The notes beneath the pieces are model-generated. The model did no database searches, was not told where the DNA came from, and worked only from the letters and a program-made list of their open reading frames with translations. From NCBI RefSeq assembly GCF_023101765.2, contig NC_064215.1, positions 5,580,001 to 5,644,000 of the forward strand: 64,000 bases of DNA. Direction: 5' to 3'. The position numbers were made by a program, and so were the translations under genes. The stretch comes from Spodoptera frugiperda (taxonomy: Eukaryota; Arthropoda; Insecta; Lepidoptera; Noctuidae). Positions 26,201 through 38,340 of this stretch are shown here, one piece after another. Positions within the stretch are counted from its first letter, which is position 1. Every line of letters begins with the position of its first letter.

Positions 26201-26978
26201 CGAAAAGTGAGCGGCGAGGTTGGCAATGCTTCAACTTTAATTTGTTGTAGAAATTACTATTTTGCAAAGATTTCCTAAATACCTTAAAGCGAGCGAGAAC
26301 AAAAAGCGGTTACGTGGAAAACAACATTGACACAGCCGTGGTTTGGGTGAACATTTCTAGAACTTACCAGAGTTACAGTACAGTCGTAGTTCGTACGGCT
26401 GTTGTAGGAGTTGAGCGTGACCTTCTTATTTATTTCAATTTACCGATTCAGGCCTTATTTAGCTTCAGGTAACATTTCGAACACAGCGTACTATTGTGTA
26501 TTATTAATAAAGGTGATAGTTATATTAAAATAACATATTTTCGCTACCAAGTCTAGATTTTATCGTCGCATCGATCATTAAAGTCATTGCAATATAAAAT
26601 ACAGGAAAATAAAATAAAAATATTTATAAAAGGTCAAATGACTGACGCTGATGGGAAAAGAGTAGTTTAATTTAGTTTTTGTTTTGCAAATAGTAATATT
26701 TTTAAAGAATTTGTGTTAAGTAGGATCTAAAGAGCAAGATCAAGACGTTGTTTTAAGGAAAATGTTCTAATATATAGGGTATTTATCAGTATGTTGTGTA
26801 ATTTTAGGACGAGCCTTTGCCGATAAACAACGCGCACGCGCTGCACGGCGTGCCCCCTTCGTCTGCAGCTCCGGAGACGTCTTCGGCGTCCGCGCAGCCG
26901 GCGCCAGTCCCCGCCAACCAGCTCAAAGATGACGCACTTAACCACGCCGAGTCTAAGATCGACGAAGACAAATTACAG
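8215..26978 (+). CDS. Single-pass membrane protein with PPxY motif, 5' three exons (3' end not found)
   Basis: Three exons join in phase 0: 8215-8310 (32 codons), 16205-16417 (71) and 26808-26978 (57). Borders are CCG/GTATGG, ACAG/GCG, GCG/GTAAGT, TTAG/GAC and CAG/GTAAAT. The start has a good context (G at -3, G at +4) just after a CpG-rich block. The 160 visible residues have a polar N-terminus, a PPxY (Pro31-Pro32-Ala33-Tyr34, split by intron 1) that could bind WW domains such as those of Nedd4 ligases, basic residues at 35-46, and one membrane segment at about 47-69. A Cys75-containing juxtamembrane stretch, an Ala/Pro/Ser-rich linker (about 115-140) and a charged end follow. The basic side and no signal peptide suggest N-in topology. 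Codon use is GC3-rich. I do not recognise the family. Reading into intron 3 would add 10 residues before a stop. Joining to the exon at 44498 would add 15 residues in a frame other than the zinc-finger frame. The true 3' exons are unresolved. Confidence 0.75.
9083..9176 (+). repeat. Lepidopteran interspersed repeat (SINE-like), copy 1
   Basis: Reads GTAAAAGAGCAGATGGATCA, then CCTGATGG, GGCAACGCCAATGGAC and ACAAGTGTGTCGCTGGCC. This is the order of blocks in the abundant lepidopteran repeat with 'GAGCAGACGGATCACCTGATGG ... CCCATGGACA ... AAGTGCGTTGCCGGCC' (recalled knowledge). A second copy in reverse orientation is at 56031-56134. Confidence 0.6.
10931..11000. repeat. (AGGT)n microsatellite
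   Basis: About 17 tandem AGGT tetramers with one AAGT interruption near the left end, followed by a TA-rich tail. Within intron 1 of the membrane-protein gene. Isolated TAGGTAGG words occur elsewhere in the window. Confidence 0.95.
16418..26807 (+). other. Intron 2 of the PPxY membrane-protein gene
   Basis: 10.4 kb, AT-rich, with small CpG-richer islands near 18600-18660, 19190-19260 and 22880-22970. Apart from the minus-strand coding-like segment at 21125-21295, no exon, RNA gene or recognisable element was found. Confidence 0.5.
21125..21295 (-). CDS. Possible orphan terminal exon of a membrane protein
   Basis: On the minus strand an ATCATAG acceptor-like site (AG at 21297-21296) is followed by 56 codons and TAA (21127-21125). 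The frame encodes a hydrophobic segment (RRTLVLVILGVGACC, then TGIIVYVTI), a polar DNNGRSYNGIPG loop and a second weakly hydrophobic stretch ending TTLSIMYYG. Base choice at third positions and the membrane-like pattern look more coding than the surroundings. A plausible minus-strand poly(A) signal (TTTATT on plus) lies near 20870. The longer overlapping open frame is a different, less protein-like frame. No upstream exon or family was recognised, and the acceptor lacks a strong pyrimidine tract. It may be a nested gene's last exon, a decayed pseudogene or chance. Confidence 0.25.
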   Translation of the reverse strand, partial: TSRRTLVLVILGVGACCTGIIVYVTIDNNGRSYNGIPGLSIHVLNAVTTLSIMYYG

Positions 26979-29900
26979 GTAAATATATTTTCCCACACTG
27001 TCGTTACTTGAATGCTAAGGAGTCACATTGTGTAAAGATTCTTCGAAACGTTTTATGAGGACAAAGTGGATTTATAGTTTCATAAAATTTGATTTGAATA
27101 TCATACTCAAGCTGTGTTTAAAAGAGGAAGGCTAGATATCATATATATGTGAATTTCTGAGGAGAAATACAATTTGACTAGCAATGGTAGAGAATTGAGA
27201 TTCATGTTTGAGCCTTTACACCAGTAGTCTTTTCTATCATTTCTTATCTCATCAAGAGTCGGACTCTTAGTTATTGCTAGTTACGCTCTCTTCCATGAAA
27301 CGGTTGTTAATGGTCTTGTCAACAATTACTTGTTTTGTTCAAAGATTTCTAGAACACACGCTACTCACCATTATATGTATTATCTTTCCTGCAATAGTAA
27401 AAGTTCTGACGACAAATGACCGATTGGTTAAGGCTGGCAAGAGGTTTCTCTCAGTAGTTTCACGCGTGAAAGGCCTAAGATAATTTGATTCGATTTAAAC
27501 GCAAACAAATCTAATCCAACTCAGAGTTTTAAGAGAAAATGCGAATGTAAATAATTACGTTGTTTACATAAATAAATTGGTGCGATTAGTTTTGTTATTG
27601 CATATTATATTTTTGAAATGACGTAAATTATGGTAACGATGTGTTACTGTTTTGAATTAAGATGTACGTTTACTAGATATGTGCATTCGTGAGTGGGTGC
27701 AAGTGGTGACGTCAGTCAGCTTTCACTGGCGGGTGGAAGGGAGGTGGGGGAGTCCCCGCACGCAGGGCGCGGGGCGCGGGCCTCCTCGACTGTTGCACCA
27801 CGACCACGTGAAAGCGGCCACTTTGTATTATTTGTATTGCTCAGAAATTGTCCACGAACACAAAGTGACTTGGACATCGCTGATATTATATGTACATTTC
27901 ATATTTATGTGATGAACACACGATGAAAGTTTTTATTTATTTCAGTAGCTACATTCTCCTGGCTTTATTTATCGTTATAAATATTTTAGATACATGGAAA
28001 AGTGTGCTGTAACTTTAACTTGTTTAATAGGTATATTCGAGCTATTCTTATCAGATTATGAAGGTTTAGATAATTACATGCACCGATTCAACGTTACACA
28101 AGAAGTCCATGAAACTAGTCAGTAACCGCTAGTCGTCAGTATTTCACGGTGTTTGCGTGAAGGCAGGGAGAGGCCGGAGAAACAATGCACTGGACCGATT
28201 CTTTCGATACAATAATAAGATTTGCATAGACATAGGCTGATTCAACGATGAGCTATCTATCCGAATGTTAGTAATATTTACAAACGGAGGGCGGTGGAAC
28301 AATGGTGCGCGGGCGCATTGTCTCTCACAGGATGTCCGAACCCATTGTACCGGGTAAACAGCACAGAACGAGATATATTATGTTCTTGTTTCACACGTCG
28401 CTTTTCCATTAAGTGTTAAATGCAATTTACAGTAGTACTTTATGACATTTATAAACGAAGCGAACGAAGAGCATTAAAAATATAACGTTCACTCTTTATT
28501 TCTAAGCTGGAATTATCTATTGCTAATCGTTTCGATAAATGTCGCGGCTCTTGCTTCCTTTCTAGTTCAGGTGTTACGAAAGCGAAAGCTACCTTTCTAG
28601 GGCTGGTGAGGTCAGAGATGTGAGGGGTCAAGCTAGTTCCTGAACATCTAGTGTTTGAATAACATCTTCACGTGCGAGTGGCTCTCATGCCCTTATTCAT
28701 TTCCTGAATCTATAATTATGCTTCTTACAAGATTCTCGGTATCTATATCAGGTCATAGATCGATTTGCATATCACGAATGTTTACATAATGTTGGAATTA
28801 ATGTTTCTGATTTTTATACGTAGATAATACATAGTATACATTGTACTTGATTAGTGTAAAAACCCAAAACATTATTGTAATGCGCAGTAGTGTAATAACT
28901 AAGTTTTATTATAGAATCAACTAAAACGTGAAGGTAAAGAGCTTATCAATATATTATATGTGTATAAACTACCTACGGTATTAAACATGAGTATATAATA
29001 TATACTGATATAATAGGTAATAACAATATGCCTCTTATTTTCTGCGTGTTGAAATGAAGACTAATAGATAAAATTACACACGTATATAATATTAAAGTGT
29101 AGTAAAACAAATAGACATTAGGTCCGAGACGGTGGCGTGCACCGTATCGCCATTCCACGCCATAAAAATAATCAAATATATTCGTTCCATCTCATTTGGC
29201 GGCGTCTTAAACGATTTCTCTCGTCCGTCCTTTATTACCGAAAACATAACTCCTCATTTTGTTTTTTATCCCCTATCCACGCCACCCCGACGGGGCATAA
29301 ACCTTACGGGGGTAACTGCATATATTTTATGGGTTTTACGCGGATTTTCCTCATGTACACTGCCCTCTTGTAATTTTAATCACATCTGTTAGAAACTACT
29401 TCGTTTCTAGCCGCCAACTAAAACAACTTTATAAATCAAGATTATTGTACCTTCTAAAACATTGTTTATGATGATACAATTACTTTAATTTGGCCCATAT
29501 ATTTCGTTCCTTAAGGTTGAGTTTCCCTTGGGCTAAGAGCATCATCCCAAACCGTAACTGACAGGAATACATAATAACACATTGTTTCATTTACGCGAAA
29601 GACGTACATAAAGTGTTTTATCAGTGGGAGCCCACATATTGTGAGGGGACGCCATTTTTTCCTCGTTCTACTGCGGTTAATTTCCTTTTTCCTCTTTATT
29701 TATAGTAATCCCTTTATAAGGTGATTACGGAAATGTGTTTTTGTGGACGTAAAAGAGCGCAGCGTGGGGCCTGCAGGCTCTCCTTACTTACGGAGCTTAG
29801 GTGTGGCGGGACTTGGGACACGCGCTTGTCAACAAACCGCCGCTAGGATCAGCGACACTCTCAATGACTTGCTGTCCACTAAACACTTAGCTACATCAGC

Positions 29901-32900
29901 CCCAATTTATCTCTGACCTCTACTGGAAACATTACTAAAACGTCGCTCAACATATTGTTCATACTTTAAAACTTCATAACATAACTTCTTATATAGAATG
30001 ATAAAATTACATGAAACATAAGTAGCATTGAACATTCGATAGCTTCCCATCTTAATAGACACATTGAAATGATCTCGAGTGTTCTTAAATTATATTTTAA
30101 AATGGAAATGTACACAAACACGTTCGGAAACTGATATTTGAATGCAAGACTAGTGTTGTGACGCATTGAAGTCCGGGACTACATGATTTGTCCTTGGTAC
30201 AGCCCATTCATATTTATGTAAGTCAGAAACGGTCGCAATCTCATAAAAATAGTCTTAATATTAATGTGATTGAACACTTGTTAGGAAATATATGCAGGTC
30301 TGAAATAAAAGACCTTGTTCCTTCATTTTACGTTTAAAAAACAAGGCCGTTTGTTTATCAGATTTTGTAAATTATGGAGAAGTTTTTGGAAGGAATTTTT
30401 GTAAACAATATCATTCACATTCAAATACGAATACTACACATTATATATCTTATAGTAACTCCCTTTTCTAATATTGGAATGTCCAATAAGAAAAAAATAA
30501 CAAATTCAAATTAGAAAATATACTCCATTTTAATCCTGTTTTCCTGCCAGTCATAAAGCTAAGACATATTCTACAATTTCTAATTTCCATAGTTTTCCCT
30601 GTCATTCACCTCGGTACGTCAGAACTTTGACAAACAGACAACACTTCCTATTATTTCCTGTTCGGATCCCGTTGGACAGGGTTGACAAACCTTGACCCAG
30701 AAATGGTTACTAATGTAGTCAGTAGCTATCAAACTCATTGACGTATTACTAAATGAAACATAGAATATCGATGATAACAAAAAATTGCGTCGAAAAATTG
30801 TGAAAATCCTAATATAAGGTTTTTTTGGTCATTTAGAAAGTAAAGCTCTTATTCTGTTATAAAAAATTTAATAATTTATGCTACATACAAAAAGACAACT
30901 TTATTTTAACGTTTCCTTACTAAGTGTCAAGATTACTTTTCAAAGAATTTCAGTTTGCATTTCATAGTTTTTCTCGTTATCTGAACACTAACGCCATCTG
31001 TTATGCTTTTCGAGAAACTATAAAGTTTTATTTATAGCTCTTTGCTATGTTGATCGTAATATTTATTCTCAAGATAACGAGTAGGTAGTATAAACTAGTT
31101 TATAAACTAAAGATAACATTATTTAATAAGTAAATCGAATTTCTTCATGAACATTACTACTTTAACTTTAGATTTTTAATGGATTTAGTACAATGATATA
31201 ATATTTTTAGCATTTTTCCCTAATAATCAGAACAAAACATCAAACGAAAAATACTCAGATATAAATTACATCACCCTTTAGCGAATTAAATGTGCTTTTT
31301 ACTCCAGCGCACTTTATTCTTTCACAAAGACAGCACAAAACAAAATCCCAAATGTGCTCATTACGGGAGTGGCGAGAGTGGCGTACCCTCCACCCTCTGC
31401 ATATAATTGCATCTTTTTGTCTAAAAAATGCTCGCCTCGAGCACTGATTTACGCATACAAGGTGTGCAATAATAACGCCGCCTCAGAAAAATATTATTCA
31501 AACATACCACCAAGATTAGAGGAATATCTACCTTAAGGATTGTAAATACGACATGTTTTTCTATGTACTTGTAATAAACAGAGCGTTTTTACTGTAAACG
31601 TTGAGTAAAGAAGCTTGGGGTGGCCCCTGTCTCACCCTCGGTTTTTTCGAGCATCTTTTCCTTAATTTATATAGAAATGTTTGGTCTCATCTAACGCCTT
31701 TGAACGTAACAAGCCTTACTACGCAAGTGAATTTTTTGATTTCAATTTGCATTTTCCATTAGTTTATTCTTAATTCTCTTTTATTTTCTATCTAAATGTA
31801 CATTATGTATGTGCTGTAGGCTAGAGGGAGTATTGATGCTATTTTTACGCGCTTATTAAATTTTATAGAAGAAAAATGCCGAACATCATGTTTATTGGTA
31901 GATATCATATTTAACTATGTATTTTTCCAGTAACTTTCAAAGTTCTGCCTATCAATCAATGTTTTAATTAAAAATACTACTTACAGGTAAGGTTTCAAGA
32001 CAATTCATTTCAAAGGCATTCTAATAAGAGTACCTACGCCTCTCTAATAAGTATGAATTAGTTCCATAGTTGGCTTTCTCCTACAGTCTCCCGTAGACAA
32101 CAGCCTCAAGTTTTATCGTCGTAATGTTTTGTCATTCAAAATTTAAGTACAAAAAATAATAATAAACATTCACAAAAACTTCACACTTAGATTACGGCGA
32201 GATTCTCATTTCTTGTAAAAAGAATTCTTTCTAACGATGACTTTCTTTAGTCGAATCGTTATTAAAAATATATCCCCTGCTCCCCTCCGAGGGAAAGTTG
32301 ACTCATAATAAAGGACGGCATAATTTTTCCTTTTAAAACTTTTTGATTAGATAAAATAATGGGGTGGGGTGGGAGGCCGAGGCTCGCGGCGATGCGCCGA
32401 TATCGGCTATTCTAATTGTTGTTCCTCCGCCGATGTTTACATTCCTTTGTAATTCAAAAAAATATACCACTTCGTTAAGTCCGCCGGTTTTTCTTAACAA
32501 AAATATTTGCTGACTACGAATTCAAAGTTGGATTCTAATTAATCGCGTTTGAACTTCAAAATCGATACCGTCAGCCCTCTTTCGAGTTAGCACATAAAGC
32601 CGCCCTCTTCCTATCGATTTAAATTGAAAAAACATCGACAGTTGAATTTGACATGTCGTTAAAGTTTGGCTGCTTTGTGTCGTACACATCGCCTGTTTGT
32701 ATTGATTTCTATTCATTTATTTAATTCATTGAACATTATTTGCGCAACCTAACAAATGCTTACAATTGCTCGATAAGTAAGCAATGGATACATTGATTGC
32801 TTACCCTTTGAATGTTGCTGTTAGCATATGCAGTCATTCTTCATACAAGTAGGTCCAGATACACGTATGACTGGTATTAACTCTCCCATATTTGAACGAA

Positions 32901-35079
32901 TAATATATGCATCATTATTATCTTACGTGGCTCGTAATGAAGCAAATGCTAGTTTGAATACAGCGGTACTGTTTACTTTGTATTGGACTGCTACTAGTAT
33001 GTACTAGTTTAACAATTCACATACATTTATACTACACAAATCCACAAGTACGGCCAACTCCAATTAGTTGAGGTACTTTTTTGTCCGAAACCAAGTATAA
33101 CGACTCCCCAAAATATAAAATGTCACAGACGCATTACTGACCCGGGTTTAGGGTTGTCCCCCGTTCTTTTTTCAATTTAAACCGTTTGACAAGCCGCGCG
33201 TCGAACGCAGCTATGGCCTTTCCGATGCCATACAATGCCAGTTTTCAATAAGATTGGTTACACTACACTAAGCAATGCAATCAATCAAAATTGCATCGGT
33301 TGATAGACTTCGACGCACGCTCGCCCCAACCTACCCACGATCGTTCGCGCTTGAGTTTTATGTGGCTATTTTAATTTTCGAAGTTCATATTTCAAAATTG
33401 AATATGAAGAGAAATATTCCAACTTTTCCGTGAAATCCAATATTAAAATTATTATTTAAAAAAGTACGTATTTGTCCGGTCATTTCACATTACAAATCGG
33501 AATTAAACCATTAAATTCAACTCACTGTTGTCCAACAACCCAAAGATAACATCTAATGATGTTAATCTACACGTACTAAAATGTAAAACAATTATACCAG
33601 TTCGACTTAATGATGAACAACGAACAATAAATCCTAGGCACCTTTTTTCATGGGCAGTTGAATCACAAAGAACAGTGGGCATCGAGCGTGGAAACCTATG
33701 TAATTATGTTTGTACGTAATTAAATAAAAACAGAGTCTATAGCCGTTTAGCTAAGTCGGGCTATGTGTCAAGCGGTGCATGAAATTCTGACAAAAACTCG
33801 ACAATTACTCGATATATCTCTCATCACTTAGTTTTAATGACAGCCCTAGTACAGTTTAACACCTCGTTGACAGCTCTCCATAATTATCGGGTTTTAATAG
33901 CCGTTATTCTGTTGTTTTTATTATTTCAATCCATGTTACTTTGTAATAACATTTCACACGATATGTTTTTATTGGTGTGTTTTATATACGGAGTTTAGTG
34001 TCGGACTAGTTGTCCGATGATTAGTACGTAGGTATGTATTTTAAAGTAGTTCAAGCTTAATACGTCGAGAAGTCTAGATTATTAGTTAACCATAATTATG
34101 ATTTAATCTTTCGCTTAATATAAAAAAACCTATTTTGCGCAAATCAAATTTTTTGTGCAAATTGCTATTTTCATAAATTATTAACTACAAAGCAAAAAAA
34201 ATAACATAACTAATGAAAAGCAAACAAACAACATTCCCCTTCGTTAGTGTACGCAATAAGAAATATCTATCTCCAAAAAACAAAAATCTAAAATATCTAT
34301 AAAAATAATTGAGACACAACAATCAAAGAACAACAAAACGAAATAATATGAAACATTAATAAACCGGCGATGTATCACCCTTTAAATAATTAATCAACGA
34401 AAAAAAAAAGTGTAAGAGAAACAGTGGGAAGTTATCATTAGTACTAATAATAATTGGTGGGTTGTTATTTTACCCGTTTCAAACAACAAATTAGTGAATA
34501 ATTAATGCATGAGGTCCGCCCACGGAGCGTGTTCCCAACATTTCTTCATTTGTCTTTTCTACCGTTCGGTTTACCGTATTTATTAATTTTTTTTTAGGTA
34601 CGTTATTTTTTCCACATTCCGTTTTTACAAACTCGTGTACTACTGTAATTATAGTTTATGTTCCTTTAAATAGCAGTTATAACTTGATAACTAGTTATTT
34701 GGAATCGGTATTTATTAATCAGTTGGGTTTTTTTTGCGTTTTACGTGTTCCATGAAACGAGAATGTGTTACTTTTCTTTTTAAAACGAAGTGTCGTATTA
34801 TTTAACATTGTTTATCTAAGATATAGAGAAAAGAATGTAGACTCTACATGCTTCAACATTTTAGTAACTGATTATGTCGCTTATAGGAGGCATGAAAATA
34901 TGCCAACAAAACATCTCGATTTCAATTGACATTGGAAACACTATTCATGGAATACATTGCCCTTGGTTTACCTATGTCATAATATCAATAAAAATGTCAT
35001 TCCTTTAAAATATTCACTGAGAAGTCTAACACTAAATAATTTACACTACCTGCATAGCATAGAAAATACAGTGACATTG
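26979..35079. other. Non-coding region downstream of exon 3, nothing certain
   Basis: Begins with the consensus donor GTAAAT at the end of exon 3. AT-rich, with short GC/CpG blocks at 27710-27810, 28280-28320, 29120-29360 and 32340-32430. No open frame with coding character on either strand, no recognised repeat and no RNA gene. Either an intron of the membrane-protein gene, intergenic DNA, or part of the long region upstream of the zfh2 terminal exon. Confidence 0.45.
29120..29380. promoter_or_regulatory. Candidate conserved non-coding block
   Basis: About 260 bases of mixed, non-repetitive composition with CpGs (GAGACGGTGGCGTGC, CCCCGACGGGGCATAAA) in an AT-rich intronic or intergenic setting. 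The overlapping open frames (29132-29392, 29137-29373) lack protein-like composition. Regulatory function is inferred only from composition. Confidence 0.25.
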
Positions 35080-36120
35080 GCACCTGACACCCCCCACACG
35101 AAGGGCATGTAATTAATAGCCCCTACACTGAACACTGACCTAGTACAACTTTCCCATGAGTTTTCCTCCCCTCCACTAATTGCCAACCCTAACGAACCAT
35201 CGGTTAACCCTGCAAACACCGACATGCAAATTAACCCTTTCTCCGCCGTCTGTTTGTGCAGTTTACACCGCTTTATTGAATTAAAACGAACTGACTGACT
35301 TAATAAAAGGGTTGAGGGATGATACTGTGTAAGGAGATTCTCTCTCGGTAATTAATGAGTTCGCCCCAAGGGCCCTGTGATTAGGTGAAGTTGTTTAATT
35401 ATTATGGGAAAGGGTTGGGAGCTAATGTGGGTTAATCGTTCCGGTGCTGTCTTAAAGGAGCAACTGCGTATTTGTTTAGGCTTGTGATTCTATTTGTACC
35501 TCGCTTTGATGTGGTTTCACCTCGGGTTGTAAGGTAATGTGTGTTATTAAATTAAATGATCATATTTCATTCGCTCACAATAATTATTCCAAAGTAGGTA
35601 ATTGGATAATACCGTGACCATAAACTTAGAAAATTAATCTCCATAATCGTGTTCACAAAATTCATTACACGAGATTAAACAAAAAGCTTAAAAGGAAATC
35701 CCTGTAAAGGAAACTGTAATAAACTTGGGAGTAGACTTAAGCCATAATTACCATAAGCAACAATGTACTATAAAAACAAAATCCTCCCCTAAATCTGTGG
35801 GATCCTAAAATCAAAAGTTTCCCAACAGGAAAAGCCGGGATTGTTCAAATGAGCGAGTGTCCGCCCGCCCATCCGCGTTAATTGCTTAATCGCGTCGTCA
35901 GGGGCGGATTTAATTGGCCTCAGCCTGACCACTTAAGCTCGTCCAGGGGCCGACAACTGCCGACAATTTCCGACAACTTCCGACAACTTTGAGTCGGTAA
36001 TTACAAGGCGAGATGTTTAATTACGCTCGGTCGCCCGCTCGGACACCACGAATTAATTACTCAGCTGAACTTCGCCACCGGGGGTTCGTGTTGCTTACAA
36101 ACTGTTTCTTGACTTTGAGG
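35080..36120. promoter_or_regulatory. Candidate enhancer-like block with homeodomain/POU-type sites
   Basis: About 1 kb with balanced composition and dense regulatory words: an octamer ATGCAAAT (35224-35231) extended to ATTAA, repeated TTAATTG/CAATTAA cores, and GTTAATTGCTTAATCGCG and GGATTTAATTGGCC near 35877-35920. A decamer tandem repeat is at 35951-35990. No coding frame. It lies within the 17.5 kb before the zfh2 terminal exon. Motifs are seen; enhancer activity is inferred. Confidence 0.35.
35951..35990. repeat. Four tandem decamers (CGACAAYTKC-like)
   Basis: CGACAACTGC, CGACAATTTC, CGACAACTTC and CGACAACTTT in direct succession, differing at one or two positions each. The ten-base period matches one DNA helical turn, so any bound factor would face the same side of the helix. 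Confidence 0.9.
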
Positions 36121-37479
36121 TATTTGAATTGCTGGAAAAGCGCTTGTTTTATTTTTATGAATAATTAACAAGGGGAAATGTTTAATGATATCGCTGCTTT
36201 GAATTGTTTATTCGACGCTTTCTTTGCTGTAATCAAGTTTTGAACGCTGTTCTTTTTTTTCTTCTTTTTTAATTTAATGACTGTTGTTTAACTTTTGAAT
36301 GTTTTATCACGATTTTTTAATTCAAAGCTCTTTACGAATTCAGTTAAGTGCTGCAAGGACGTTTAATATTATTATTTTTTTCTTTAAAAATACATAATTA
36401 ACATGTCAATGCAATTGACAAAATCTTGTTACTCGTACAGTATTTACAACAAAAAATCCAAATATTCTTTGTTAACAGAAATCATCACATACTCATTTCT
36501 TAGAAAGACAAATTTTCTCCATTCTTCACTCAAAAGCCAACACAATTCATACATCTTACTCTAACCTCTACTAAAGTCTACAAACACGTATTTGCTAATT
36601 ATAATTGGGTACGGGATAGGAATGAGGATACAGTGCGTGGAGGCGGCTCTTACAATGACATACACCGGACACCGCACTCATTGTTTAATGTTAGATAGTA
36701 GGTCACTCGGTTTAGGGTACCGATGATACTTACAGCTCTTAAATGCCATTGTTATTAAGACAAGACAACATTACAAGAAACTTTTGGTTATAAGTTAATT
36801 TTGAGTAATTGTGAAACTTTGTTGTCTTGTAGATTATTTTAAAAAATACTTTTCGATTTCAAATATCGCGTGACGTCACATCTAGGTACGTTTTTACATA
36901 GAAATGATGTATTTTCTCCCACTCCGAAACTTTTATTCTTCATGACAAAATAAAAAATACGTGTCCAATATTACGGACTAAATAGATTTTTAATTTTGAT
37001 ACCCCATCATCATCCCTATTGATATTAACAATTTTTCCCTATTGAAAAATACTAGCCACCTTATATTTAACTGGCATAGGAAACTCATGGAGTTAGAAGT
37101 ATCAGGAACCTAATCTACCAATAAACTGAAACAAATGACTCCACATTTTTTATCGAAGCAATCTTAGAAAAAAAAGTATCATAACTAAATGAATTACTTA
37201 CCGTATTCTCAATCTATAATACCAATGAGATATCGAAGAAGATAGGCAGTGGGAAAATTAAAGAAATCTGAAAGTGATCCAAGCAAACACGTAATTTAAT
37301 ATCAATCAAGCGGTCCGCTAGGAAATTACTCAGAACGAGAAAATAGAATTAAAAGAACACGGATGCTAACAAGTCTCGATTACAAATTAAACAGACTGAG
37401 TGTCAGCGCACAGCCGCTGATTTAAGGAGATGAAAAAGAATCTAATTAGAACGAGACTCCGTAGCCGGTCTTTAATTGA
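36121..37479. other. AT-rich non-coding region
   Basis: No gene, repeat or RNA seen. Contains one perfect CRE, TGACGTCA, at 36871-36878. Confidence 0.4.
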
Positions 37480-38340
37480 GAACTTTTAGCTCTCCCCCAC
37501 ACCCAAGTCCTGTTTGCATTTCCCCCCTAATCGCGCTCCGGCGTCGATTACATTTTTTTAACATTTTTTAATTTCGTTCGAGCTTTTAATTTTCTTCGCG
37601 CGCCTTTTCTTTTATGCGGCGTTTTTCTTTTCCGTTCGCCGAGCGATATTTCTCACCGCCATTATACCCGCTGTAATGAGATTTTCTTTCATTATGTTTA
37701 ATCTCCCGATTAATTCAAATGTTAATCTTCTTTTTCCACGTAGCTTTTTTATGGATTAAACGCTACCGTGGCGAAATACAGAGGCGTCGCAATCAACTAC
37801 GGATTTCGGGCGCGACATTTAAAAATAATTAAGAAACGTGACGCTCTTCCGGCTGACCGGGTGGTACCTAACTCTACAGCTAGCGCCAGCGGTGGGTGTC
37901 CGAGTGAGATCGGCTCGCCGATTAGATCGTCAATAATTTAATTCGCAACAAATTCAAAACGCCGGTCCGCCCCCAGATAGGTGCGTCGAGACGTGTCCGG
38001 AACGCCAATGGCGAGTCCAGGAGTCGGCAAATTGAAAACACCTCCGCCGCGGCTGTAAACACGTCACGTGATTTAGGTTTTAATCAAGTAGGGACGCACC
38101 GCCCCGCCGTAATTGTGACAAATCCTCTGTTTGTCCGAAGAAACTTTTAACTCGGCGGCAGAACGGGGCCGGAACGACTCTTCGCACGTGCCCGGAGAGG
38201 GAGACGCTTTTTTGTCGACACATGTGCTCCCTTCCCTCTACCTCGCCCGTTCGGGCTCTTGATTAATTTTTAATATTTTTTCTTCCAGTTCACGTACGCA
38301 ATTTTCACTTTCCCGCTTAGACAGCGCAGTTTCGAACCTC
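37480..38340. promoter_or_regulatory. CpG-rich, strand-asymmetric non-coding block
   Basis: Strongly pyrimidine-biased on the plus strand between about 37490 and 37740 (runs of T/C with CGCGCC and GCGGCG islands), then CpG-dense sequence (CTAGCGCCAGCGG, CGCCGCGGCTG, ACGTCACGTG). No ORF. A perfect CRE (TGACGTCA) follows at 38355-38362. Composition like this in AT-rich lepidopteran DNA often marks regulatory sequence near developmental genes; that reading is inference. Confidence 0.3.
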
